Part shown: one piece after another, positions 6,062 through 12,394 of the stretch
Layout: the number at the start of each line of letters is the position of its first letter
How positions within the stretch are numbered: the first letter of the stretch is position 1
Assembly: GCA_016302985.1 (NCBI GenBank)
Contig: JAEDMN010000069.1
Span: forward strand, 1 to 13,745
DNA length: 13,745 nt
Direction of reading: 5' to 3'
Source: Kiritimatiellia bacterium
GTDB taxonomy: Bacteria; Verrucomicrobiota; Kiritimatiellia; RFP12; UBA1067
Notes under the pieces: model-generated
Database searches by the model: none
The model's input: only the letters and a program-made list of their open reading frames with translations
Told to the model about the DNA's origin: nothing
Position numbers and translations under genes: made by a program

Positions 6062-7032
6062 TTGGAGGCCGGAGCCTCCTGGGCCGGCGCCGGGGCGGGG
6101 GCCGCGGGCTTCGCGGGGAGGGCGGGCGGCTCGAGGCCGGCGGCCTTCATCTCGTCGCGCAGCGTCTCGAGGGACTTCTGGTCGTCCTTGGCCTTGTCGT
6201 GGGCGGTGGCGAAGTACTTCTTCGCCTCGGCGAAGTACTTGTCCGCGTTCGCGGCGTCGCCGAGCTCGCGGGACATGTTGGCGCAGCGCATGTAGTTGCG
6301 GGCGACGACCCAGTCGCGGGAATAGACGATGCCCGTCGTCGGGTCGCAGTCCTCGAAGTCCTTCTGCTCGTCGGAGAGCATGAAGTCGCCGAACACGAGC
6401 AGCTGCTTGATCGCCTCCCTGTTGTCCTTGGCGGCCATGGCCTTGTGGGCGCGCAGCTTGGCCGCGGTGCCGGTGCACCAGGCGGGCGTGCGGTTCGGGG
6501 CGCCCTCGGTCTCGAGGTACTTGATCGCGCCGTCGAAGTCGTTGGAGAGGAAGTAGCCGTCCAGGCGGCGCTCCTTGAGGGCGTTCGCGGCGGGGACGCT
6601 CAGGACGCCGGACTTGACCAGCTTCTCGGAGAACGCGAGCATCTCCTTCAGGCGCGCGACGTCCGCGGGCTTGGCGCCGCCGTCGCCCGCGAAGCGGATG
6701 AACTGGTCCTCGGCGAGCTGGCCGATGTAGTCGTAGGGCACGCGCGTGAGGCTGCCGCAGCGGAGCGTCCAGAAGCGCCAGGGGCTCTCGGACCCGTCCT
6801 CGGCCTTCTCGAACCAGGTGTGGAAGGCCTTCTCGGCGACGAGCTTCTCGAGGTAGGGGAGCACGGCCTCCGGGGCGCATTCCCGCAGGGCCTTGCTCGC
6901 CTCGCGGCGGGCCGCCCGGCGGCTCTCGTTCGTGTCACGCATGCTCCAGGCCCCGGCGACAAGGACGGCGGCGGCGAGGAGGACGGCGACGATGGATGCG
7001 GACTCGGCGACAAGGGCGGCTTTACGGGACAT
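6058..7032 (-). CDS. Membrane-anchored helical protein of unknown function
   Basis: I do not recognise a family for this 324-residue protein. An N-terminal hydrophobic stretch (about residues 9-28, rich in Ala, Val and Leu) follows a short basic start and looks like a signal anchor. The remainder would then be outside the cytoplasm. The body is predominantly helical and charged. The region around residues 180-280 (KAMAAKDNREAIKQLLVFG, MRCANMSRELGDAANADKYF) resembles tetratricopeptide-type helix pairs without a clean repeat. The last 25 or so residues are a Pro/Ala-rich tail. ATG at 7032 has an AGGAG site 5 nt upstream and a strong promoter. Its stop overlaps the start of the metalloenzyme gene (GTGA), so the two products are made together. 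A scaffold or tethering role is possible, but I assign no function. Confidence 0.8.
   Translation of the reverse strand: MSRKAALVAESASIVAVLLAAAVLVAGAWSMRDTNESRRAARREASKALRECAPEAVLPYLEKLVAEKAFHTWFEKAEDGSESPWRFWTLRCGSLTRVPYDYIGQLAEDQFIRFAGDGGAKPADVARLKEMLAFSEKLVKSGVLSVPAANALKERRLDGYFLSNDFDGAIKYLETEGAPNRTPAWCTGTAAKLRAHKAMAAKDNREAIKQLLVFGDFMLSDEQKDFEDCDPTTGIVYSRDWVVARNYMRCANMSRELGDAANADKYFAEAKKYFATAHDKAKDDQKSLETLRDEMKAAGLEPPALPAKPAAPAPAPAQEAPASK
6064..6080 (-). promoter_or_regulatory. RBS-masking hairpin with UNCG tetraloop
   Basis: On the minus-strand message GGAGGC (6079-6074) pairs perfectly with GCCUCC (6069-6064) around UCCG, a UNCG-type tetraloop closed by C-G. The left arm is the AGGAGG ribosome binding site (6080-6075) of the metalloenzyme gene, whose GTG is at 6061. 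A folded hairpin would hide the site. Ribosomes finishing the upstream gene, whose stop overlaps the start, would open it. This is a textbook layout for translational coupling. Confidence 0.6.
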
Positions 7033-7061
7033 TACGGCTCCTTTAGGATTTCTTTGGCCAT

Positions 7062-7090
7062 ATTATAAGGCGAATTGCCATTTGACGCAA
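7062..7090 (-). promoter_or_regulatory. Promoter of the minus-strand membrane protein/metalloenzyme operon
   Basis: On the minus strand TTGCGT (7090-7085), a 17-nt spacer and a perfect TATAAT (7067-7062) form a strong sigma-70-type promoter. The start is expected near 7055, giving a leader of about 23 nt with AGGAG at 7042-7038. Its -35 hexamer overlaps, on the opposite strand, the -35 of the homoserine dehydrogenase promoter. Confidence 0.7.
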
Positions 7091-7110
7091 GGGGGTTCGT
7101 GCGGTATCAT
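7082..7110 (+). promoter_or_regulatory. Promoter of the homoserine dehydrogenase operon
   Basis: TTGACG (7082-7087), a 17-nt spacer and TATCAT (7105-7110) match the sigma-70 consensus at 5 of 6 bases in each hexamer. The start is expected near 7117, about 60 nt before ATG 7178. That leader is too short for a known amino-acid riboswitch or a leader-peptide attenuator with a terminator, and I see neither. Confidence 0.72.
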
Positions 7111-7177
7111 ATAGGGCTGTTCCCGGCGTCGGAGGGTTTTCCGGATGGCCGGCGGGACGGAGAGCGAGAGGAAGAAG

Positions 7178-8476
7178 ATGAAAGAAGTCGGAGTTGGCAT
7201 CCTGGGGTTCGGCACGGTCGGCGCGGGCGTCGCAGAGGGTCTTCTGCGCAACCGCAAGGTGATGGCCGAGCGCCTGGGCGTGGATATCGTGCTGAGGAAG
7301 ATCGCGGACCTGGACATCACGACGGACCGCGGCGTGCGGGTCGATCCGGACGTGCTGACGACGGACGCCCAGGGCGTGATCGCCGACCCCTCCGTGAACA
7401 TCATCGTCGAGACCATCGGCGGCACGGGCATCGCCAAGACCTTCGTCCTCGCCGCCCTCAACGCCGGCAAGGCCGTCGTCACGGCCAACAAGAAGCTGCT
7501 CGCCGAATACGGCAAGGAGATCTTCGACACGGCCGAGAAGAACAACGTCGACATCTACTTCGGCGCGTCCGTCGGCGGCGGCATCCCGATCATCCGCGCC
7601 GTCCGCGAGGGCCTGGCCGGCAACGAGATCCTCCAGATCCACGGCATCCTCAACGGCACCTGCAACTACATCCTCACGCGCATGGAGAACGAGGGCAAGC
7701 CGTTCGACGAGGTGCTCGCCGACGCGCAGAAGCTCGGCTACGCCGAGGCCAACCCCTCGCTGGACATCGACGGCTTCGACACGGCCCACAAGGCGTGCAT
7801 CCTCTCGGCGCTCGCGTACGGCTTCCAGCCGTCGCTCGACCAGGTGCAGGTCGAGGGCATCCGCAACCTCAGCGGCCTCGACGTCCAGTACGCGGCCGAC
7901 TTCGGCTACCGCATCAAGCTGCTCGCGGTCGTCGCCAAGCACGACGCGGACATCGAGGTCGGCGTGCACCCGACGCTCGTCCCGTTCGACCACATGCTCG
8001 CCTCCGTCAACGGCGTCTTCAACGCGGCGATGGTGCGCGGCGACATGGTCGGCGACACGATGTTCTACGGCCGCGGCGCGGGCCGCCTGCCGACCGCCTC
8101 GACGGTCGTGGGCGACATCGGCGACATCGCGCGCAACATGGCCCACGGCGAGGTGCGCTACGCGCGCGCCGTGCCGACCTACGGCGAGGGCGTGACGAAG
8201 CTCCGCGCGCCGGGCGACATCGTCAGCCGCTTCTACCTGCGCTTCAACGTGGCGGACAAGGCCGGCTCCTTCGGCACGATGACCACGATCCTCGGCCGCC
8301 ACGGCGTCTCCATCTCCGCGGCGACCCAGAAGCGCGCCGAGTCGGCCGAGACGGGCTTCGCGCCCGTCGTGGTGCTGACGCACCCCGCGCCGGCGAAGGC
8401 CATCGACGCCGCGCTCGCGGAGATCCGCGAGGCGGGCGTGCTGAGCGAGGACCCCGTCAAGCTCCGCATGCTCTAG
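7178..8476 (+). CDS. hom: Homoserine dehydrogenase
   Basis: The 432-residue enzyme reduces aspartate semialdehyde to homoserine with NAD(P)H, the branch point toward threonine and methionine. The Rossmann loop is GFGTVG (residues 10-15). TANKKLLA (102-109) carries the conserved Lys105, and the signature segment GILNGTCNYILTRM follows. DIDGFDTAHK (196-205) aligns with the catalytic Asp/Asp/Lys of the yeast enzyme as Asp196, Asp201 and Lys205. A C-terminal ACT domain (about 350-428, FYLRFNVADKAGSFG) implies feedback control by an amino acid, usually threonine. ATG 7178 is chosen because homologues begin just before the glycine-rich loop and GAGAGGAAG precedes it. An in-frame ATG at 7145, with GGAGGG 8 nt upstream, would add 11 residues and cannot be excluded. 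The gene leads a four-gene operon, with the next start 3 nt past the stop. Confidence 0.96.
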   Translation: MKEVGVGILGFGTVGAGVAEGLLRNRKVMAERLGVDIVLRKIADLDITTDRGVRVDPDVLTTDAQGVIADPSVNIIVETIGGTGIAKTFVLAALNAGKAVVTANKKLLAEYGKEIFDTAEKNNVDIYFGASVGGGIPIIRAVREGLAGNEILQIHGILNGTCNYILTRMENEGKPFDEVLADAQKLGYAEANPSLDIDGFDTAHKACILSALAYGFQPSLDQVQVEGIRNLSGLDVQYAADFGYRIKLLAVVAKHDADIEVGVHPTLVPFDHMLASVNGVFNAAMVRGDMVGDTMFYGRGAGRLPTASTVVGDIGDIARNMAHGEVRYARAVPTYGEGVTKLRAPGDIVSRFYLRFNVADKAGSFGTMTTILGRHGVSISAATQKRAESAETGFAPVVVLTHPAPAKAIDAALAEIREAGVLSEDPVKLRML

Positions 8477-8479
8477 GCC

Positions 8480-9118
8480 ATGTCCCAGGAATGGAAGATC
8501 AGCAGCCGCGGGCACGTGTGCTCCGTCTGCCAGAAGCCGCTCGTCGACAAGGCGCCCGTCGTCTCCGTGCTCAAGGAGCTGCCGGACGGCTACGAGCGGC
8601 AGGACTGCCATCCCGAGTGCTGGAAGACCGCCCCCCGCGACTGGACCCCGTTCAGCCAGTGGGAGGGCGTCTACACGGCCCCGCCCCCGCCCGACGCCCG
8701 CAAGGAGCCCCTGAAGAAGGAGACCGCGGACGAGCTGCTGCGCCACCTGATCTCGCTCGACGACCCCGCGATGAAGAACGTCGTCTACGTGCTCGCGGTG
8801 ATGCTCGAGCGCTCGAAGATCCTCGTGGAGCGCGACGCGCGCGAGCAGGAGGACCGCACGATCATCCGCGTGTACGAGCACCGGAAGACCGGCGAGGGCT
8901 TCATCGTGCTCGACCCGCGCCTCCGCCTCGAGAACCTCGCGGAGGTCCAGCAGCAGGTCGTGGCGCTCCTCTCCGGCACGAAGACGCTCGGCGAGGTCTC
9001 GGCCTCCGAGGAGGCCGCCGCCGCGTCCGACGCGGCCGCGGACCCCGAGCCCGTCCCCGCCGCGGATCCCGAACCTGCGGCCGAATCCCAGAATCCCAGT
9101 GAAGGTGAAGTGAAATGA
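8480..9118 (+). CDS. Small Zn-ribbon protein of unknown function
   Basis: The 212-residue protein has an N-terminal zinc-ribbon-like module, Cys14-x2-Cys17 paired with Cys43-x3-Cys47, in the setting RGHVCSVCQKPL and RQDCHPECW. Next come a Trp- and Pro-rich linker (FSQWEGVYTAPPPP, about 58-71), a helical region (78-120: DELLRHLISLDDPAMKNVVYVLAVMLERSK) and an alpha/beta segment ending near 165. The tail (about 172-212) is low-complexity Ala/Glu/Pro/Asp and probably disordered. From memory, proteins of this design are conserved in Planctomycetes/Verrucomicrobia-like bacteria; I cannot name a characterised member. It starts 3 nt after the homoserine dehydrogenase stop with no clear Shine-Dalgarno site, and its TGA overlaps the ychF start (ATGA). 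Translation is therefore coupled to both neighbours. A nucleic-acid-binding or chaperone role is possible but not shown. Confidence 0.85.
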   Translation: MSQEWKISSRGHVCSVCQKPLVDKAPVVSVLKELPDGYERQDCHPECWKTAPRDWTPFSQWEGVYTAPPPPDARKEPLKKETADELLRHLISLDDPAMKNVVYVLAVMLERSKILVERDAREQEDRTIIRVYEHRKTGEGFIVLDPRLRLENLAEVQQQVVALLSGTKTLGEVSASEEAAAASDAAADPEPVPAADPEPAAESQNPSEGEVK

Positions 9119-10239
9119 GTCTTTCCGTTGGTATCGTCGGCCTCCCGAACGTCGGCAAGTCCACGCTGTTCAACGCGCTCACGAAGCGCCAGCAGGCCGC
9201 CGCCGAGAACTATCCGTTCTGCACCATCGAGCCGAACTCGGCGATCGTCGAGGTCTCCGACCCGCGCCTCGAGGCGCTCGCGAAGATCGTCAACCCCGCC
9301 CAGATCATCCGCGCGACCGTCGCGTTCACGGACATCGCCGGCCTCGTGAAGGGCGCCTCGAAGGGCGAGGGCCTCGGCAACAAGTTCCTCGCGAACATCC
9401 GCGAGTGCGACGCGATCCTGCACGTCGTCCGCTGCTTCGAGAACGACGACATCATCCACGTGCAGGAGGGCGGCAACAAGAGCGCCCCCATCGCCCCCGT
9501 CGACGACGCCGAGGTGATCGAGACGGAGCTCGTGCTCGCCGACATGGAGCAGCTCCAGAAGCGCTGCGACAAGACGCGCAACGAGGCCAAGAGCGACCCG
9601 AAGAAGCGCCCCGAGTTCGACGCGATGACCGCGCTCCTCGCGCACCTCGGCGAGGGGAGGCCCGTGCGCACGTTCCCGCGCGCCGAAGGCGACCCCATCC
9701 TGCCCGTCCTCCGCGACCTGCACTTCCTCACCGACAAGAAGGTCATCTACTGCGCGAACGTCTCCGAGGACGACCTCGCCGACCCGTCCGCCAACCCGCA
9801 CGTCGCCGCGCTCAGGGCCTACGCCGACGCCCAGGGCTGCGAGATGGTCACGGTCTGCGCCCAGATGGAGGCGGACCTCGCCGGCCTCTCGGACGAGGAG
9901 GCGAAGGAGTTCCTCGGCAGCTACGGCCTGACGGAGGGCTCGCTCGACCGCACGATCAAGCTCGCCTACCACACCCTCGGCCTCGCCAGCTACCTGACCG
10001 CCGGCCCGAAGGAGGTCCGCGCCTGGACCTTCCGCCGCGGCTGGAAGGCCCCGCAGTGCGCGGGCGTCATCCACACCGACTTCGAGAAGGGCTTCATTCG
10101 CGCCCAGGTCGTCTCGTTCGACGACTACGTCAAGTACAACGGCGAATCGGGCGCCCGCGCCGCCGGCGCGCTGCGTCCCGAGGGCAAGGAGTACGAGATG
10201 CAGGACGGCGACGTGGTCGAGTTCATGTTCAGCAAGTAG
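9115..10239 (+). CDS. ychF: Redox-regulated ATPase YchF (Obg family)
   Basis: The 374-residue protein is close to the usual 363 residues. YchF/OLA1 is a ribosome-associated P-loop ATPase linked to translation and oxidative-stress responses. The P-loop is GLPNVGKST (9-17). The switch II segment DIAGLVKGASKGEGLGNKFL and the following CDAILHVVRCF are characteristic. The guanine-specificity motif is replaced by CANVSED, as expected for the ATP-using branch. A coiled-coil insertion sits mid-protein, and the C-terminal TGS domain (about 285-372) includes VRAWTFRRGWKAPQCAG and IHTDFEKGFIRAQV. ATG 9115 is preceded by AAGGTGA (9102-9108) and overlaps the upstream stop by four bases. It is expected to be cytoplasmic, partly bound to ribosomes. 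Confidence 0.97.
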   Translation: MSLSVGIVGLPNVGKSTLFNALTKRQQAAAENYPFCTIEPNSAIVEVSDPRLEALAKIVNPAQIIRATVAFTDIAGLVKGASKGEGLGNKFLANIRECDAILHVVRCFENDDIIHVQEGGNKSAPIAPVDDAEVIETELVLADMEQLQKRCDKTRNEAKSDPKKRPEFDAMTALLAHLGEGRPVRTFPRAEGDPILPVLRDLHFLTDKKVIYCANVSEDDLADPSANPHVAALRAYADAQGCEMVTVCAQMEADLAGLSDEEAKEFLGSYGLTEGSLDRTIKLAYHTLGLASYLTAGPKEVRAWTFRRGWKAPQCAGVIHTDFEKGFIRAQVVSFDDYVKYNGESGARAAGALRPEGKEYEMQDGDVVEFMFSK

Positions 10240-10245
10240 GCCCCG

Positions 10246-11136
10246 ATGTTCATCCACGGCGTCCAGACCCGCTTCCGCCTCTGCGAGCTCTTCGGCATCC
10301 CGCTGTACCTCGACCTCTCCCTGGCGATCCTCCTCCTGCTGTTCGCCACGGGCGGGAGCGGACTGCTCTCCGGCCTCCTCGGGGCCGTCCTGCTGCTGTT
10401 CTCGATCACCGCGCACGAGCTCGGCCACGCGCTCACCGCGCGCGCCTTCGGCTACGGCACGCACGACATCACGCTCTCCCTCCTCGGCGGCTGCGCGTCG
10501 CTGATCTCCCTGCCGCGGAAGCCGTCCCAGGAGTTCCTCACGGCCGTCGCCGGCCCCGCGGTGAGCTTCGCGCTCGGCGCCGCGGCCGTGGCCGGCATGT
10601 CCGCGCTCGCGGAGCAGGGCAGCGCCGCCGCGGCCTTCTTCCACGCCGTCACGGGGTCGCTGGGGTACGGGGCCATGGGGGCGCACGTCGTCTACTTCCA
10701 CGGCGAGGAGCCCGTCCTCGCAATCGCCCGCGGCTCCTTCGCCGCGTTCGACCTGCTCTTCGACTTCGCCTGCATGAACCTCATGCTCGGCGCCTTCAAC
10801 CTGCTGCCCGGCTTCCCGCTGGACGGCGGCCGCGTCTTCCGCAGCGCGATGGGCGCGTTCATGAACCGCGCCCGCGCGACCTTCATCGCGATGGTCGTCG
10901 GCCGCGGCGTGGCCGTCCTGCTGGCCCTCGCCGGCCTGCGCCGCCTGTTCAACGGCGGCAACTGGGGCTTCGTCACCATCCTCATCGCCTGGATGATCTG
11001 GAAGGAGGGCTACCGCGAATACCGCCAGGCCCTCGACGAAGGCGTCTGGGACGGGAAGTGGGACTTCTCCGCCCGCGTCTCCCCGCCCCCCTACGGCGGC
11101 AAGTCCGACGAGACCGAAGTCCGTCGCGGCCACTAG
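10246..11136 (+). CDS. M50-family intramembrane metalloprotease (site-2 protease-like)
   Basis: The 296-residue membrane protein has the zinc motif HELGH (His57, Glu58, His61) in a hydrophobic helix and the third ligand in LDGGRVF (Asp193). This is the SpoIVFB/Rip-like arrangement of M50 peptidases, which cut transmembrane segments of anti-sigma factors or other membrane proteins. Hydrophobic segments lie near residues 15-60, 100-120, 160-195 and 215-255. The C-terminal tail is soluble, and there is no PDZ or CBS domain. It starts 6 nt after the ychF stop with no obvious ribosome site, so it is probably translated by coupling. No substrate or anti-sigma gene is nearby, so the target is unknown. 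A GC-rich hairpin follows the stop. A non-proteolytic homologue is unlikely because all three metal ligands are present. Confidence 0.9.
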   Translation: MFIHGVQTRFRLCELFGIPLYLDLSLAILLLLFATGGSGLLSGLLGAVLLLFSITAHELGHALTARAFGYGTHDITLSLLGGCASLISLPRKPSQEFLTAVAGPAVSFALGAAAVAGMSALAEQGSAAAAFFHAVTGSLGYGAMGAHVVYFHGEEPVLAIARGSFAAFDLLFDFACMNLMLGAFNLLPGFPLDGGRVFRSAMGAFMNRARATFIAMVVGRGVAVLLALAGLRRLFNGGNWGFVTILIAWMIWKEGYREYRQALDEGVWDGKWDFSARVSPPPYGGKSDETEVRRGH

Positions 11137-11152
11137 CCCACGCGCCCGTGCC

Positions 11153-11169
11153 CGGGGCGTCTCGCCCCG
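11153..11169 (+). terminator. GC hairpin after the homoserine dehydrogenase operon
   Basis: CGGGGCG (11153-11159) and CGCCCCG (11163-11169) pair perfectly around a TCT triloop, 17 nt beyond the protease stop codon and just before the coaD promoter. No T run follows (CGCCCCCC), so it is not a canonical intrinsic terminator. It may still slow polymerase or protect the 3' end. Confidence 0.35.
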
Positions 11170-11182
11170 CGCCCCCCGATTA

Positions 11183-11191
11183 TGGTATAAT
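11183..11191 (+). promoter_or_regulatory. Extended -10 promoter of coaD placed for a leaderless mRNA
   Basis: TGG-TATAAT (11183-11191) is a perfect -10 with the TGN extension. No -35 match is present at 16-18 nt spacing. Six bases (GTGCCC) separate it from the ATG at 11198, so the expected start site is at or next to the A of ATG. No Shine-Dalgarno sequence could fit in the transcript. Confidence 0.65.
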
Positions 11192-11197
11192 GTGCCC

Positions 11198-11689
11198 ATG
11201 GCAGAGAAAACGGCAGTCTACCCCGGGACGTTCGATCCCATGACGCTGGGTCACTTCGACCTGATCAAGCGCGCCGCCGGGCTTTACGACCGACTCGTCG
11301 TGGCCGTCGCGGCCACGAGCACGAAGAACGGCGCGCTCTTCGACGCGGAACACCGCCTGGCGATGATCCGCGAGGACGTCGCCGGCGCCGGGCTGGAGAA
11401 CGTCGAGGTCGAGGTCCTCGACACCCTGCTCGTCGACTTCTGCCGGAAGCGCGGCATCCGCACCGTCATCCGCGGCGTGCGCGTCTACTCCGACTTCGAG
11501 TACGAGTTCCAGATGGCCCTCACGAACCGCCGCATGGCGCCCGAGATCGAGACGCTCTTCATGATGCCGAGCGAGAACCTCGCCTACGTGACCGCCTCGA
11601 CCGTCCGCGAAATCGCCCGCTACGGCGGCGACACCTCCACCTTCGTGACGCCCGCGGTGCAGAAGCGGCTGGCCGAATTCAGGGGATAG
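11198..11689 (+). CDS. coaD: Phosphopantetheine adenylyltransferase
   Basis: The 163-residue protein matches the family length of about 160. It catalyses the penultimate step of coenzyme A synthesis, adenylating 4'-phosphopantetheine to dephospho-CoA. The nucleotidyltransferase motif is YPGTFDPMTLGH (T/HxGH form), near residues 7-18. Further landmarks are IRGVRVYSDFEYEFQMALTN and the C-terminal ENLAYVTASTVREIARYGGD. ATG 11198 is chosen because the alternative GTG at 11192 is only two codons earlier and is the first codon after the -10 hexamer, so it is unlikely to be transcribed. It starts the coaD-yceD-rpmF-plsX cluster, with yceD 2 nt past its stop. Its own promoter separates it from the upstream protease operon. 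Confidence 0.97.
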   Translation: MAEKTAVYPGTFDPMTLGHFDLIKRAAGLYDRLVVAVAATSTKNGALFDAEHRLAMIREDVAGAGLENVEVEVLDTLLVDFCRKRGIRTVIRGVRVYSDFEYEFQMALTNRRMAPEIETLFMMPSENLAYVTASTVREIARYGGDTSTFVTPAVQKRLAEFRG

Positions 11690-11691
11690 AC

Positions 11692-12168
11692 ATGGACGAA
11701 AAACTGCTCATCGACGTCGCGCGCCTCGACCCCGAGGGCGAGGACTACGAAGGCGTGCTGGACGACGCGGTCCTCGAGATGGACGGCGAGCTGCTGCGCC
11801 CCTTCGCGGGCATCCGCTACGAGCTCTTCGTGCAGCAGTTCGGTACCGAACTCCTGGTGCGCGGCACTCTCGCGCAGGACTTCGAGGCCGTGTGCGCGCG
11901 CTGCGGCGCCGACTTCGATTTCACGACCACCGTGGACGATTTCACCACAAGCGTCGAAATAGACGAAAAAACCGAATTTGTCGATTTGACGGATGAGCTC
12001 AGACAGAGTATAATACTGTCTTTGCCGTCATATCCGGTTTGTCGGCAGGACTGCCAGGGCGTCTGCGCGACGTGCGGGAAGAACCTCAACGAGGGCCCCT
12101 GCACGTGCACGCACGAGGAACAGGACAGTCGCTGGGGGGCGCTCGACGCCCTTGAACTGGGAAAGTAG
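11692..12168 (+). CDS. yceD: YceD family protein (DUF177), 23S rRNA accumulation factor
   Basis: The 158-residue protein belongs to the YceD/DUF177 family, which is linked to 23S rRNA accumulation and is commonly next to rpmF and plsX, as here. It has Cys68-x2-Cys71 (VCARCGADF) and a C-terminal cysteine cluster, Cys117, Cys121, Cys125-x2-Cys128, Cys137 and Cys139 (CRQDCQGVCATCGKNLNEGPC), the usual hallmark. ATG 11692 follows AGGGGA (11681-11686) by 5 nt and the coaD stop by 2 nt. Codons 90-115 are unusually AT-rich for this genome (ATA, AAA, TTT, TTG, AGA, ATA, ATA), and this stretch contains a near-perfect promoter. The composition shift therefore probably reflects a regulatory signal inside the gene rather than foreign origin. 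Confidence 0.93.
   Translation: MDEKLLIDVARLDPEGEDYEGVLDDAVLEMDGELLRPFAGIRYELFVQQFGTELLVRGTLAQDFEAVCARCGADFDFTTTVDDFTTSVEIDEKTEFVDLTDELRQSIILSLPSYPVCRQDCQGVCATCGKNLNEGPCTCTHEEQDSRWGALDALELGK
11986..12014 (+). promoter_or_regulatory. Intragenic promoter inside yceD for rpmF-plsX
   Basis: TTGACG (11986-11991), exactly 17 nt, then a perfect TATAAT (12009-12014) make the best sigma-70 promoter in the window. It is read in the same direction as rpmF-plsX. The start is expected near 12021, about 370 nt before rpmF. AGACAG (12001-12006) and CTGTCT (12016-12021) form an inverted repeat around the -10 box and could be an operator. The bases are maintained through otherwise rare codons (AGA, ATA ATA). 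Confidence 0.65.
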
Positions 12169-12171
12169 TCG

Positions 12172-12368
12172 ATTGAACAGAGAGCGTGAGCGGGTGAGCG
12201 AGTGAGCGCAAGCGGAACGCGCGGCCGCGCGAACGGGAATTGAACAGAGAGCGTGAGCGGGTGAGCGAGTGAGCGCAAGCGGAACGCGCGGCCGCGCGAA
12301 CGGGAATTGAACAGAGAGCGTGAGCGGGTGAGCGAGTGAGCGCAAGCGGAACGAGCGAACACGCGAAC
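12172..12368. repeat. 67-bp tandem repeat, three copies
   Basis: Units lie at 12172-12238, 12239-12305 and 12306-12368 (last one incomplete). The first two are identical over all 67 bases. The third matches 59 of 63, with four substitutions near its end. Each unit begins ATTGAACAG, then has GTGAGCGN repeated about every 8 bp (12187, 12195, 12203). In the two intact units a 14-bp palindrome, CGCGCGGCCGCGCG (12218-12231 in copy 1), follows; the substitutions in copy 3 destroy it. The array fills most of the 226-nt gap between yceD and rpmF. It would lie in the leader of any transcript from the promoter inside yceD. No gene is supported in it. Confidence 0.9.
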
Positions 12369-12394
12369 ACCACAGAAGAAAGAGAGAGTGCATC

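Noticed and set aside
7145..7177. ATG 7145 as start of homoserine dehydrogenase
   Set aside because: It is possible (GGAGGG lies upstream), but the added 11 residues precede the point where homologues start. ATG 7178 has its own purine-rich site. Kept as an alternative only.
7111..7177. Riboswitch or attenuator upstream of homoserine dehydrogenase
   Set aside because: The leader is about 60 nt with no long stem, no terminator and no threonine/isoleucine-rich leader peptide.
12172..12368. CRISPR array
   Set aside because: The units are contiguous 67-bp tandem copies without unique spacers, and no cas gene is present.
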